62,261 nt of DNA from an uncultured Desulfovibrio sp. (GTDB taxonomy: Bacteria; Desulfobacterota; Desulfovibrionia; Desulfovibrionales; Desulfovibrionaceae): positions 1-62,261 of the forward strand of contig CAJOMG010000015.1 in assembly GCA_905235595.1 (NCBI GenBank), given 5' to 3'. This document shows positions 6,990-15,840 of this stretch, in pieces. The position numbers and the translations under genes are program-made. The first letter of the stretch is position 1, and the number at the start of each line of letters is the position of its first letter. The notes beneath the pieces were generated by a model. That model saw only the letters and a program-made list of their open reading frames with translations. It was not told the origin of the DNA and ran no database searches.

Positions 6990-8260
6990 TTGATCTCAAA
7001 CTCGTACAAAAACAGCCAGAACTTCTTGGCAGAGCCTTGGCGAACCGCCATTCAGATCTTAATGTTGATGATTTTCTGCGACTGGACGCACGGCGCCGGG
7101 AGCTGCTGACAGAAGTGGAAAGCCTCAAAAATCGTCGCAATGCGGCTTCAGCAGAAGTAGCTGCCCAAAAACGCAAGGGAGAAAGTGCTTCGGATCTTCT
7201 GATGGAATTAGGCAGAGTTGCGGAGCGCATCAAACAGTTGGATGGCGAAACAGCCAAAGCAAAGGCCGACGTAGAGGCGTGGCTTATGCGTGTGCCCAAC
7301 CTGCCTGATGCTTCTGTTCCAGTAGGACGCGACGAGACAGAAAACGTGGAAGTGTGCCGCGTGGGTGAACCACGCGACTTTGATACCCCGCCGCTTGAAC
7401 ACGGCGCACTGGGCGTTGCTTTAGGCGGATTTGATTTTGAACGAGCCGCACGTCTCACAGGCAGCCGCTTTGTGGTGGAACTTAACTGGGCAGCCCGCCT
7501 GGACAGGGCACTGGTCAATTTCTTTCTCGACCAGCACACCCGTCATGAGGGCTATATTGAAGTCTGCCCGCCCTATATGGTCAATCGGGCCACCATGACA
7601 GGCACTGGCCAGCTGCCCAAATTTGAGGAGGACCTCTTCAAGCTGCGCGAGGCCGATTACTACCTCATTCCCACTGCCGAAGTGCCGCTGACCAACCTGC
7701 ATGCCGGCGAAACCCTTGATGAAACGGATCTCCCCCGTGCCTACTGTGCCGCAACGCCCTGTTTCCGGTCCGAAGCCGGATCTGCCGGCAAGGATACGCG
7801 AGGCATCATCCGCATGCACCAGTTCACCAAGGTGGAGATGGTGCGCTTCGCCCACCCGGATGACAGTTACAACCAGCTGGAGATCATGCTCGGGCACGCC
7901 TGTCATTTGCTGGAACTGCTGGAACTGCCCTATCGTGTCATCACCCTCTGTACCGGCGACTTGGGCTTCAGCGCCGCCAAGACCTACGATGTTGAGGTAT
8001 GGATGCCTGCACAAAAAACGTATCGTGAAATATCCTCCTGCTCCAACTGTACGGATTTTCAGGCTCGCCGTGCCAACATCCGCTTCAAGCCAAAAACTGG
8101 CAAGGCAACCTGGCTGCATACGCTCAATGGCTCCGGGCTGCCCACCGGGCGAACCATGGCTGCCATTCTGGAAAACTGCCAGCAAAAGGATGGCAGCCTC
8201 GTGCTGCCCAAAGCGTTGATTACCTATATGGATGGCGTGGAAATTATAGAGCCCAAATAG
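6986..8260 (+). CDS. serS: Seryl-tRNA synthetase
   Basis: The class II enzyme that charges tRNA-Ser (and tRNA-Sec). The 424-residue length is normal for the family. The N-terminal long coiled coil (residues ~30-105) is rich in Lys, Glu and Arg. The catalytic domain shows motif 2 ([16 protein letters not shown]) and motif 3 ([13 protein letters not shown]). The ATG at 6986 follows GGAG by 5 nt; the longer upstream frame has no homologous look. A hairpin follows at 8277-8304. Confidence 0.97.
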   Translation: MIDLKLVQKQPELLGRALANRHSDLNVDDFLRLDARRRELLTEVESLKNRRNAASAEVAAQKRKGESASDLLMELGRVAERIKQLDGETAKAKADVEAWLMRVPNLPDASVPVGRDETENVEVCRVGEPRDFDTPPLEHGALGVALGGFDFERAARLTGSRFVVELNWAARLDRALVNFFLDQHTRHEGYIEVCPPYMVNRATMTGTGQLPKFEEDLFKLREADYYLIPTAEVPLTNLHAGETLDETDLPRAYCAATPCFRSEAGSAGKDTRGIIRMHQFTKVEMVRFAHPDDSYNQLEIMLGHACHLLELLELPYRVITLCTGDLGFSAAKTYDVEVWMPAQKTYREISSCSNCTDFQARRANIRFKPKTGKATWLHTLNGSGLPTGRTMAAILENCQQKDGSLVLPKALITYMDGVEIIEPK

Positions 8261-8276
8261 CACTTGAAGATACTGT

Positions 8277-8304
8277 CCGTTCAGGCTGAAATTGGCCTGA
8301 ACGG
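8277..8304 (+). terminator. Putative rho-independent terminator after serS
   Basis: A perfect 10-bp stem (CCGTTCAGGC/GCCTGAACGG) with an 8-nt loop lies 17 nt after the serS stop. CTTTT appears 15-20 nt downstream rather than directly after the stem, so it is a good but not ideal terminator. Confidence 0.6.
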
Positions 8305-8385
8305 CTGCTACGACTTGCCTCTTTTATGCTCTGGATGTACGCTGGAGTCTAGACTTTTGTTATATTATTGAAGCAAGGGGATTTC

Positions 8386-9165
8386 ATGACCAGCGAAAAG
8401 CGCAAAAAAAAATCTTCCGGCACAGCACCTGCGCAAAAACCAGGTGCAGCTTCTCCCCCAGACACAACCTCGTCCCCTGTTTCCACTTCCAGCACAGGCA
8501 CAGGGGAACGGGGCTTTTTCATTTTCAGCGTAGGACTCGCGCTGGTCGTAGGTATTTTTATTGGCAGTTTTGTTCCCCAGATTCTTGACTCCCCAACAGA
8601 AAAAACCATTGCTGCGTCTCCACAGCCTCCTGCGCCTCCAACCCCTGCACCTGCCCCTGCGCCTGTACCTGCCCCCGCGCCTGTACCTGCCCCCTCACAA
8701 GCACAGGCACAGGAATCAACGCCGCAAGAGCAGCCCAACCTACCCGTTGAGCTGGCTACAAAAATCGCCAGGCTGGAAAAAGCTGTATTGCAAGAGCCAG
8801 ACAATCCCCGTTCCTGGACGGAATTAGGCAATCTTTATTTTGACACGGGCAAGCCTGCTAAAGCGATTTCTGCTTATGAGCGCTCCCTTGCCCTTATGCC
8901 GGACAATGCCGATGTTCTGACGGATCTCGGTATCATGTATAGAGAAATGGGCGCATTTGAAAAGGCTGTTACGACATTCCGTCGGGCTTCCAGTGTCAAC
9001 CCCCGACATGAAAACGCCCTATTCAATGAGGGAGTGGTGCTGTATTTCGATCTGCACCGCAGTAATGATGCCATGAAAGCCTGGCAGCGTCTGCTGGCTG
9101 TCAACCCCGCTGCCCGTGCTCCAGATGGCCGATCTGTTTCTGATATACTCAAGTCGCTGCGCTGA
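8386..9165 (+). CDS. Membrane-anchored tetratricopeptide protein
   Basis: 259 residues. A basic, Ser/Pro-rich cytoplasmic tail is followed by one transmembrane helix (about residues 44-65), a Pro-Ala linker (~80-115), and about three TPR units (from NPRSWTELGNLYFDTGK on). The orientation puts the TPRs in the periplasm, where they may scaffold an envelope complex, as CcmH/NrfG-like TPR proteins do; the partner is unknown. ATG 8386 is chosen because AAGGGG lies 5 nt upstream; the in-frame TTG at 8368 lacks one. It precedes the large receptor gene by 61 nt on the same strand. Confidence 0.75.
   Translation: MTSEKRKKKSSGTAPAQKPGAASPPDTTSSPVSTSSTGTGERGFFIFSVGLALVVGIFIGSFVPQILDSPTEKTIAASPQPPAPPTPAPAPAPVPAPAPVPAPSQAQAQESTPQEQPNLPVELATKIARLEKAVLQEPDNPRSWTELGNLYFDTGKPAKAISAYERSLALMPDNADVLTDLGIMYREMGAFEKAVTTFRRASSVNPRHENALFNEGVVLYFDLHRSNDAMKAWQRLLAVNPAARAPDGRSVSDILKSLR
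8659..8694 (+). repeat. Two tandem 18-bp repeats in the Pro-Ala linker
   Basis: Two identical 18-bp units beginning GCGCCTGTACC stand head to tail and encode APVPAP twice within the periplasmic linker of the TPR protein. Copy number could change by slippage without breaking the frame. Confidence 0.8.
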
Positions 9166-9226
9166 CGGATAAGCAGTGCCACCAAGCCGCGCAACACACG
9201 TCGTGTGTCCGGCATCAGTGTGAGCT

Positions 9227-12200
9227 ATGGGCATGCAACAAGGATTTTCCGGCGTATCTACAGGCAGAACAACTATGATTACATTTTCTTCCATTATCTC
9301 CCCTGTATGTCTGCGGGCCTGTGTTCTTTTTCTGAACATTGTCTGCATGTCTTGCGTTCTCCCTATGGCAGCATACGGAGGCATGGTGTCCCCCGTTCCC
9401 GCAGCGCCCTGTGTACCACTGCTGCCGGATCTGGACTATTACATTGACGTGACGGGCACCATGGATGTGGAGGAAATAGCCACCCCTGCCAATGCGTCAG
9501 CCTTTCACACCCTGAATGTCAAAAATCTGCCAGATGTCGTGGGTGTCACCTGGTTGCGATTCACCCTTGCACCATTGCAGGAAGGAGAGCATCCACAGGC
9601 CATTCTCCTTGATTTGGGGCAGGATGTGCCCGCCGGTTCCGTGCTTTATGAACCACGCATCAACCCTGTTACTGACGGTCTTGAGTGGCGTGAGGTTCCA
9701 CCGGGAGACCGTAATCTGCTGTTGCTTCCCGAAGCGGGTCCGGAACCACGCACCTGCTACATCCGCCTTGATGGCCTGCCCGGGATATGGTTCTCCCCCA
9801 TGCTGCGTACCCCGCAGAATGCCGCCATTGACTGGACAAGACTTTCACATAAAGCCGCTTTACTGGCACTCTGTGTTGTCATGCTCTTATGCCTTTTGCG
9901 CGGTTTTTCTGAAAAAGGACAGTGGCGTATCTGGACCTCCCTGTATGTGGCTATGGCTATTGTACACGGTTTTATGGGTATGCCCGCCTATGGCTCGGGC
10001 GGAATTACTTCAGGACAGGCAGCTGCGGTATTGAGCCCGGGGTTGGCCTTGATGTTGCTTCCCCATGTTGGCCGTCATCTGTTACGCACCAAGGGTCGCT
10101 CACGCCTCCTGGATGTACAGTTTGTGCTGCTTACCCTGCCAGGTGCCGTGCTGGCCTTGCTCCCACTTCTGCCAGGCTTTGGCTGGACCATACGTTACCT
10201 TTCTCTATGGCCAGCTTGTACGCTCCTCTTCACGTTTACCGCACTTTGCGGAGCGGTTATGGGCCTGGGAGGTGCCCGGCGCTATCTGCTGGGCTGCATC
10301 ATTCCCCCTCTTTGCGTTGCTGCCGGTATCCTGGGCATGGATTCAGGTTATGCACCGGCACTTCTGGCCTCATCTCCTCTGTGGGGCACCGCGCTTAGCG
10401 CGCTCTTGATCGCTGGTACAGGCCATCCACGCGATGCTGCGCAGGAAAATCAAACGCAACAAACGCCCCAAGGCACTATGTCCCTAGACGCAGTATTAAC
10501 AAGCCACACCATGGATGATGCCCCCATCACGCTTGATGAGCCGCTGGACGACCCCAACCTGCGTCTGCTGCCACCTCTCTCGGTCAGCAATACGGATGAT
10601 GCCCACAAATCTTTTGCACATGACAATCATCATTCTACAGAAGGCGCATCCACATACAATGCCAGTAGACCAGACTTCCATGAATGGGAAAATCTGTTGC
10701 ACCCCCCCCTGGATCGCCTGATACGAGAAGGTGCAGCTCTTGGCAAATGCTCCTTGCCGCCGGCGGTACGACAGTATGCGGAAAACATGCTCTATGCTGC
10801 CAATGAAATGGCGCAGCTTTTAGATAATCCGGGAAAAACGCCAGAACAGACCCAATGCAATGAAACCCCCACTGTCTTCAATCTGCAACACCTTGTGCGT
10901 GAAGCACATGACAGTGTCGCTGCCACAGCGGAAAGTGCAGGCATTGGCCTGGCCTGGTATATGCCGCCCCTTCTTGGACATATGTATGAGGGTTTGGCAC
11001 AGGCATTGCGCGAAACACTTGAACTGCTGCTGGAAAGTGCCGTACGCGCCACATCACATGGTGCTGTACACATCTCTGTTGCACGCGTGCCAGGCAGTGC
11101 TGAACCAGGGCATTTACTCTTTTCAGTGACAGACACCGGCTCAGGCATTCCTCCACAAGGACGATCCTCTCTGGCACTGACTCGTGCCTGGGAACTGGCA
11201 GGTGCCAACGGCGGTTTTCTGAACGTGGAATCAGGCCCTCAAGGCGCATCCATTTCCTTTACAATGCATCTCACTCCACTGGAAACCATGGAGACTGCGT
11301 CGGAAGCACAGGCACAGCGGCTGCCAACTATCGCGGTCATTGCGGATAATGCCGTTGACCGGCAAGCACTTGCCCACATGGTCACGTCTTTAGGCTGCAA
11401 AAGCACGGAAGCGTGTACCATGCACGAAGCCCTGCAACGCAACAGGGAAGCTCCTGCCCTAATGGTTGTGGCTCAGCCAGCGCACGACACCCCTGCAGAA
11501 GGCGATGCTCTGGGTCGTTTTGAAGCTGAGGCCATGCAATCGGGATTACCCGTCTTTAAGGCACTGGCCATCACAACCGACGATAGATCATGGGAATCCC
11601 TTGCAGAAAAAGGATACACACACGCATTGCTTGAACCGGTGGATGCCAAGGCTTTTGCCGCCACCGTACATGAGGTTTTGCAAGAAGCGGGGTTCTCTGC
11701 GTCTGCTCAAACAGACATCACTACTTCCCCCGATGATCACTCGAAGAATCCGTCGCCACTGCCGGATCTCTTTGGCACAGATTCGTCCTCGGCAACATCA
11801 AGTACGCCGGACGCAATCCTTCTGCCTGAACCAGATGATATGGCAACAGGCACTGCGGTTATTCAGAATACCGAAGAACAACCGCTTTCCCTCAATACGG
11901 ATGAAGGCATTGCCCAAGATATATATGCAAAGCCGCAATCCACGCCGCCTTTAAGGGAGGAGCCTGTACTTCCTCTGCAAGAACCCATCGTCCTTCCAGT
12001 ACCGGACCTGCCTCAAAACGGAAAGGATTCAGCCGTACACAATCTTACAGAGGCCTCCCTTTTCACAGATGCCCAGGAAACGAATTCTGAAGCACCAATG
12101 GAAGGGGCTGCTGCCATGGATAACAGTATCGGAGAATCCAGGCTGGCACCAGTTCCTAATAATACACACCCTGAAAATGGTATAGCCCGTTCTGGGGGTA

Positions 12201-13123
12201 TTACGGCATCCATGAGCACTTGGCAGGACGATTTTGACGAATGGGTTGGGGAACCTATGCCTCTGGGCACATCCGTTGCGCATAAAAATTCTTCCTCACA
12301 GGCGCAAAAGCCCACTGCTTACACCAGCACGGCAAAATTGGCTCCTGTATCTTCTGCAACACATTCCTCCTACGTCAGCCCAAGTCTGTCTGCGCCCGGG
12401 GAATGGGTTGGAGAACCCATGCCTGTGACCAAGCCCGTTCTGCCAGCCGAATCCCACAAAGACACGCCCGAATTGCCACATACTGATGCCGGCAGACGCA
12501 TTCTCAAACTTCTTGGCAGTTCCGGTGATATGCCAGAGCAGACATCTGACAGCACCATACAAAAAAATATACCTGAACAGCAGATACAGGCGCCAGACAT
12601 GGACGAGGATGTCGCTGAAAGCCCCTTCCAGGCATCCGGTTCTTTCATAAATTTCATTGCTGGTGCCAGCCAAGAACCCCCATCTGCAGAGCCGCAAAAA
12701 GGAAACACGCCTGAACCCAATGTACAGGCTCAGGATTACGCATCCGATACGGTTATGCAATCCACGCAAGCCGATGGACCCGCAGACATAGAGGAACATG
12801 AACCTACTGCCCAGCCTGAAACGCCAATACAAACTGAACCCGTCGGAGCCGATCAAACCATTCCTCAGCTTATTGCACGGCTTGATGCGGCCATACAGGA
12901 CGCCCAACAAGGGTATAAGAACCGTCGCTGTATTGTGGTGGGCGAAGCTGCAGAACGCATCGCCTCAGACTCTGACGCTTTTGGCTTCCGTGTATTAGCC
13001 CGTATGGCCCGCTGTGTGGAGCGTGCAGCCAAAGCCGGGGACTTACAAGCTTTGCAGGACCTGTTGCCGGAGCTGGTGGTAGCGGTAGAGCGCAACCGCA
13101 TTGCTCTGACCCCTCGTCATTGA
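9227..13123 (+). CDS. 7TMR-DISM receptor with degenerate hybrid kinase parts
   Basis: 1298 residues. In order: signal peptide; a periplasmic beta domain like 7TMR-DISMED2 (~55-200, with FHTLN and VTWLRFTL); seven hydrophobic segments (~210-400); a cytoplasmic HisKA-like helical pair without a recognisable H-box His; a HATPase-like fold (~560-690) with a good G1 box (VTDTGSGIP) but an N-box reading LLLESAVRAT, where the key Asn is not seen; a receiver-like domain (~700-830) whose phospho-Asp position reads VVAQP and whose Lys-Pro loop reads EPVD; a long acidic Pro-rich linker; and a C-terminal helical bundle like Hpt, with no obvious phospho-His. It probably senses a ligand but may not be a working phosphorelay. 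ATG 9275, closer to the signal peptide, is an alternative start. Confidence 0.7.
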   Translation: MGMQQGFSGVSTGRTTMITFSSIISPVCLRACVLFLNIVCMSCVLPMAAYGGMVSPVPAAPCVPLLPDLDYYIDVTGTMDVEEIATPANASAFHTLNVKNLPDVVGVTWLRFTLAPLQEGEHPQAILLDLGQDVPAGSVLYEPRINPVTDGLEWREVPPGDRNLLLLPEAGPEPRTCYIRLDGLPGIWFSPMLRTPQNAAIDWTRLSHKAALLALCVVMLLCLLRGFSEKGQWRIWTSLYVAMAIVHGFMGMPAYGSGGITSGQAAAVLSPGLALMLLPHVGRHLLRTKGRSRLLDVQFVLLTLPGAVLALLPLLPGFGWTIRYLSLWPACTLLFTFTALCGAVMGLGGARRYLLGCIIPPLCVAAGILGMDSGYAPALLASSPLWGTALSALLIAGTGHPRDAAQENQTQQTPQGTMSLDAVLTSHTMDDAPITLDEPLDDPNLRLLPPLSVSNTDDAHKSFAHDNHHSTEGASTYNASRPDFHEWENLLHPPLDRLIREGAALGKCSLPPAVRQYAENMLYAANEMAQLLDNPGKTPEQTQCNETPTVFNLQHLVREAHDSVAATAESAGIGLAWYMPPLLGHMYEGLAQALRETLELLLESAVRATSHGAVHISVARVPGSAEPGHLLFSVTDTGSGIPPQGRSSLALTRAWELAGANGGFLNVESGPQGASISFTMHLTPLETMETASEAQAQRLPTIAVIADNAVDRQALAHMVTSLGCKSTEACTMHEALQRNREAPALMVVAQPAHDTPAEGDALGRFEAEAMQSGLPVFKALAITTDDRSWESLAEKGYTHALLEPVDAKAFAATVHEVLQEAGFSASAQTDITTSPDDHSKNPSPLPDLFGTDSSSATSSTPDAILLPEPDDMATGTAVIQNTEEQPLSLNTDEGIAQDIYAKPQSTPPLREEPVLPLQEPIVLPVPDLPQNGKDSAVHNLTEASLFTDAQETNSEAPMEGAAAMDNSIGESRLAPVPNNTHPENGIARSGGITASMSTWQDDFDEWVGEPMPLGTSVAHKNSSSQAQKPTAYTSTAKLAPVSSATHSSYVSPSLSAPGEWVGEPMPVTKPVLPAESHKDTPELPHTDAGRRILKLLGSSGDMPEQTSDSTIQKNIPEQQIQAPDMDEDVAESPFQASGSFINFIAGASQEPPSAEPQKGNTPEPNVQAQDYASDTVMQSTQADGPADIEEHEPTAQPETPIQTEPVGADQTIPQLIARLDAAIQDAQQGYKNRRCIVVGEAAERIASDSDAFGFRVLARMARCVERAAKAGDLQALQDLLPELVVAVERNRIALTPRH
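12239..12424 (+). repeat. Duplicated EWVGEPMP linker motif
   Basis: The octapeptide EWVGEPMP is encoded twice (12239-12262 and 12401-12424) in the disordered linker of the receptor. Flanking sequence is not conserved. It looks like a short linear binding motif rather than a slipped repeat, because the two DNA copies differ at synonymous sites. Confidence 0.65.
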
Positions 13124-13168
13124 TGTTTCAACCCTTGACCCCTTGACCAATGTTTGTGAGGAATCCCC

Positions 13169-13591
13169 ATGTACCAAACCATACTTATCCCCGTCAGTGG
13201 CAAAAATGGCCTTTCCCGTACGCAGACAGTTTTACATAGCGCCCTTCCCCTGGCAGGGGGAAGCATCGTGCTATTGCATATCTTTGAACCCATTTCCCTC
13301 ATCCTTGGCGGACAAAACCATGCCAGCCTGCTTGCCGATGCCAAGGCCAAAGGACAAACTCTGCTCAATACAATAGGTGTAGATTTGGAAAAAAAAAGGA
13401 TTCCTTACCGATGCCGCGTAGAGGAAGGCACTGTGGCAGAAACCATCGTGCGCGTATCACATGAAGAAAACGCCGACCTTATCGCCATGTTTACCGATGG
13501 CCGTGACGGTCTTCAGGATATGATGCTGGGTTCCATCACCGAACGCGTCCTGAGAAATACGGATACGACGTTGCTTGCGGTACGCCATTAG
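13169..13591 (+). CDS. Universal stress protein (UspA family)
   Basis: 140 residues with the Usp fold: YQTILIPVSG at strand 1, a middle IVLLHIFEP, and a C-terminal LGSITERVLRNTDTTLLAV. The nucleotide-binding loop (usually G..G.........GS) reads GRDG followed by GS, so ATP binding is plausible. GAGGAA precedes the ATG by 5 nt. It lies 45 nt after the big receptor and 58 nt before the cardiolipin synthase. Usp proteins assist survival under stress; the specific role is unknown. Confidence 0.85.
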   Translation: MYQTILIPVSGKNGLSRTQTVLHSALPLAGGSIVLLHIFEPISLILGGQNHASLLADAKAKGQTLLNTIGVDLEKKRIPYRCRVEEGTVAETIVRVSHEENADLIAMFTDGRDGLQDMMLGSITERVLRNTDTTLLAVRH

Positions 13592-13649
13592 AAGACATGG
13601 TCAAGCCTATCTGTATTGGCAATCCCAGCCATGACATGTATTCAGAACC

Positions 13650-15065
13650 ATGTTTCCTATTGCTGAAACCCTTGGCCTCTTGACCATCCACAGCCTATCA
13701 TGGGTGGCCGTATGCCATGCATTGCTAACCAAGCATGATCCCCGTGCAGCCTTGGGATGGACTGTTACGGCGTTGCTGTTACCCCTTGTCGGCCCCCTTC
13801 TCTATGCCTGTTTCGGTATAAGCCGGGCAGAAAGCCGCGCCAGCCGCATCATGCGTAACCAGGCTCCTCTTGAGCCGGAGTATGCGCATCCTCCCCTGGC
13901 CAAAACAGCACAGGAATACATTCCTGACGACATCGCACGCATGGAGCGCATAGGTCGTGTACTCACGGAACAGCATTTATGTGGCGGTAATGCCTTGACG
14001 CCCCTGCACAATGGCGACGAAGCTTATCCCGCCATGCTTAAGGCCATTCATGAAGCGAAAGATCATGTTTTTCTGTGTACCTATATCTTTAATAGCGGAA
14101 AAACAGCTTCGGCCTTTACCAATGCCCTCGCCCATGCTGCGGCCCGTAAGGTGGATGTTCGCTTACTTGTGGACGGCATTGGTGTTTTTTATTCTTTACG
14201 CAAACCCTGGAAACAATTACCCCAACAGGGTGTCAAAGTTGTAAGATTCTTACCCCCCAGCCTGTTTCCTCCCAATTTCAGCATCAATCTGCGCAACCAT
14301 CGCAAGATGTTGATTTGCGACAACGTAGCATTTACCGGAGGCATGAATATAGCGGACGCCAATCTGGCCGCTGGAAAAACAAACTATGTGAAGGACATAC
14401 ATTTTCGCTGTGAAGGTCCCATAGTCCATCAGCTACGACGAGCCTTCTTGCTAAACTGGGGATTCTGCACAAACAACTATACTCCCCTGCCGCCTGCCTG
14501 CTCCCTTCCAAGAGGTGAAAGCCGCTGCCGCATCATCATGGACGGCCCAGGTTCTGGAGTGGACATCCTCGACGACGTTTACTGTGGCGTCATTAATGCT
14601 GCCCATAATTATGTGCGCATCATGACACCTTATTTTCTCCCCTCACACGGACTTGTCTCTGCCCTGCGCTCAGCTGGCCAGCGGGGAGTGGATGTGCGCA
14701 TTGTTTTGCCCGCAAAAAACAATCTCTTCTACGTACACTGGGCGCAGTTTCGCCTTCTGCCAACATTGCTGAACGCCGGTGTACGAGTTTGGCTGCAGCC
14801 CCCCCCCTTTGCCCATACAAAATTGCTGGCTGTAGACAACTACTACGTCCAGATTGGTTCCGCAAATCTGGACGCACGCAGTCTGCGTCTCAATTTTGAA
14901 CTGAATATGGAAGTATTCGACCGCAATCTCAACGCGCATATTGCCGGCCACATCGACAATGCCATCCACCTAGGACGTGAAATCACCTCTCAATGGCTCG
15001 AATCTCTGTCACTGCCCATCAAACTGCGCAACGCCGCCTGCTGGATTTTTTCACCCTATCTATAA
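13650..15065 (+). CDS. cls: Cardiolipin synthase (phospholipase D superfamily)
   Basis: 471 residues. Two N-terminal membrane segments (residues ~5-25 and ~35-55) are followed by two HKD catalytic motifs: NHRKMLICDNVAFTGG and AHTKLLAVDNYYVQIGS, each with HxK(x)4D and a downstream Gly/Ser. The enzyme joins two phosphatidylglycerols into cardiolipin in the inner membrane. The length fits the Cls family. The start has only a weak ribosome-binding site. Its end is 40 nt from the convergent cytidylyltransferase gene. Confidence 0.9.
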   Translation: MFPIAETLGLLTIHSLSWVAVCHALLTKHDPRAALGWTVTALLLPLVGPLLYACFGISRAESRASRIMRNQAPLEPEYAHPPLAKTAQEYIPDDIARMERIGRVLTEQHLCGGNALTPLHNGDEAYPAMLKAIHEAKDHVFLCTYIFNSGKTASAFTNALAHAAARKVDVRLLVDGIGVFYSLRKPWKQLPQQGVKVVRFLPPSLFPPNFSINLRNHRKMLICDNVAFTGGMNIADANLAAGKTNYVKDIHFRCEGPIVHQLRRAFLLNWGFCTNNYTPLPPACSLPRGESRCRIIMDGPGSGVDILDDVYCGVINAAHNYVRIMTPYFLPSHGLVSALRSAGQRGVDVRIVLPAKNNLFYVHWAQFRLLPTLLNAGVRVWLQPPPFAHTKLLAVDNYYVQIGSANLDARSLRLNFELNMEVFDRNLNAHIAGHIDNAIHLGREITSQWLESLSLPIKLRNAACWIFSPYL

Positions 15066-15105
15066 CGCCCTGTCCCTTGCCTGCCAATCACAAGACAATA
15101 ATACG

Positions 15106-15798
15106 TTACCCCGCAGCAAACACATCCACGATATCGTGCGCATCCATATCAGGCCTGATGGGATGCAAAGAAAGGCGGCGAAAATCTTCCGGACTGTCCA
15201 TATCCAACTTAAGATCCGGACGCCGCAGCCATTCTTCCTCGGGATCAAAGGTACCGATCCTAAATTCGGCTTGATGATCCCAAATATAATTGCAGCAATG
15301 TTCTCGCTGCGCCGGGGTATCGGCTTTTGCCGCCATGTACTCCAGCAGCTCACGAGAAATAATTTCTGCACCGAGCCCATCCGGCCAGAGATTATTGCGA
15401 GGAATATGGTTATAGGCGTAATCCCATGTACCCTGCATATAAAAATCTACAAGTCTGTCAACCGCTGTGCCCCAGATAAGCGGATTATCCGCACAAACAC
15501 GCACTACAAGTCCGGCATCAGCTTGTTGTGCTGCCAGACGATATCTTTCCAACACATTGTTTTCCGGGCCTGTCATGCAGGGTATATGTCTGCGGTGCAA
15601 ATGCTCCAACAGCACAACATCAAGATCTGTATCCGGCACGGCCACAAGAATGCCGTCCAATCTGGTTGCCTTAGCAAGGCGCTGTGTCAGCCAATCAATA
15701 ACGGGGATATCACGCAGGCAAAGCAAAGATTTCAGAGGCAACCGGCTGGAACCCAGCCGTGCTTGAACAATTGCGATAACTTTGCCATATGCAGACAT
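15106..15798 (-). CDS. SpsF-type cytidylyltransferase
   Basis: 230 residues, single domain, of the COG1861/SpsF nucleotidyltransferase group. It starts AIVQARLGSSRLPLKSL, the nucleotide-binding loop, with RVCADNPL in the middle and a late LDMDSPED. It would activate an acidic sugar such as a Kdo- or nonulosonate-type acid with CTP. GAGGAA lies 6 nt upstream. It is the last gene of the minus-strand cluster with kdnB, kdnA and the fusion. Because its CTP loop is intact, it is the better candidate for the activating enzyme of the cluster. Confidence 0.78.
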   Translation of the reverse strand: MSAYGKVIAIVQARLGSSRLPLKSLLCLRDIPVIDWLTQRLAKATRLDGILVAVPDTDLDVVLLEHLHRRHIPCMTGPENNVLERYRLAAQQADAGLVVRVCADNPLIWGTAVDRLVDFYMQGTWDYAYNHIPRNNLWPDGLGAEIISRELLEYMAAKADTPAQREHCCNYIWDHQAEFRIGTFDPEEEWLRRPDLKLDMDSPEDFRRLSLHPIRPDMDAHDIVDVFAAG

Positions 15799-15840
15799 GA
15801 GACATTCCTCACTGCAGTGGTTTTACGGTTCAAAACCGCA

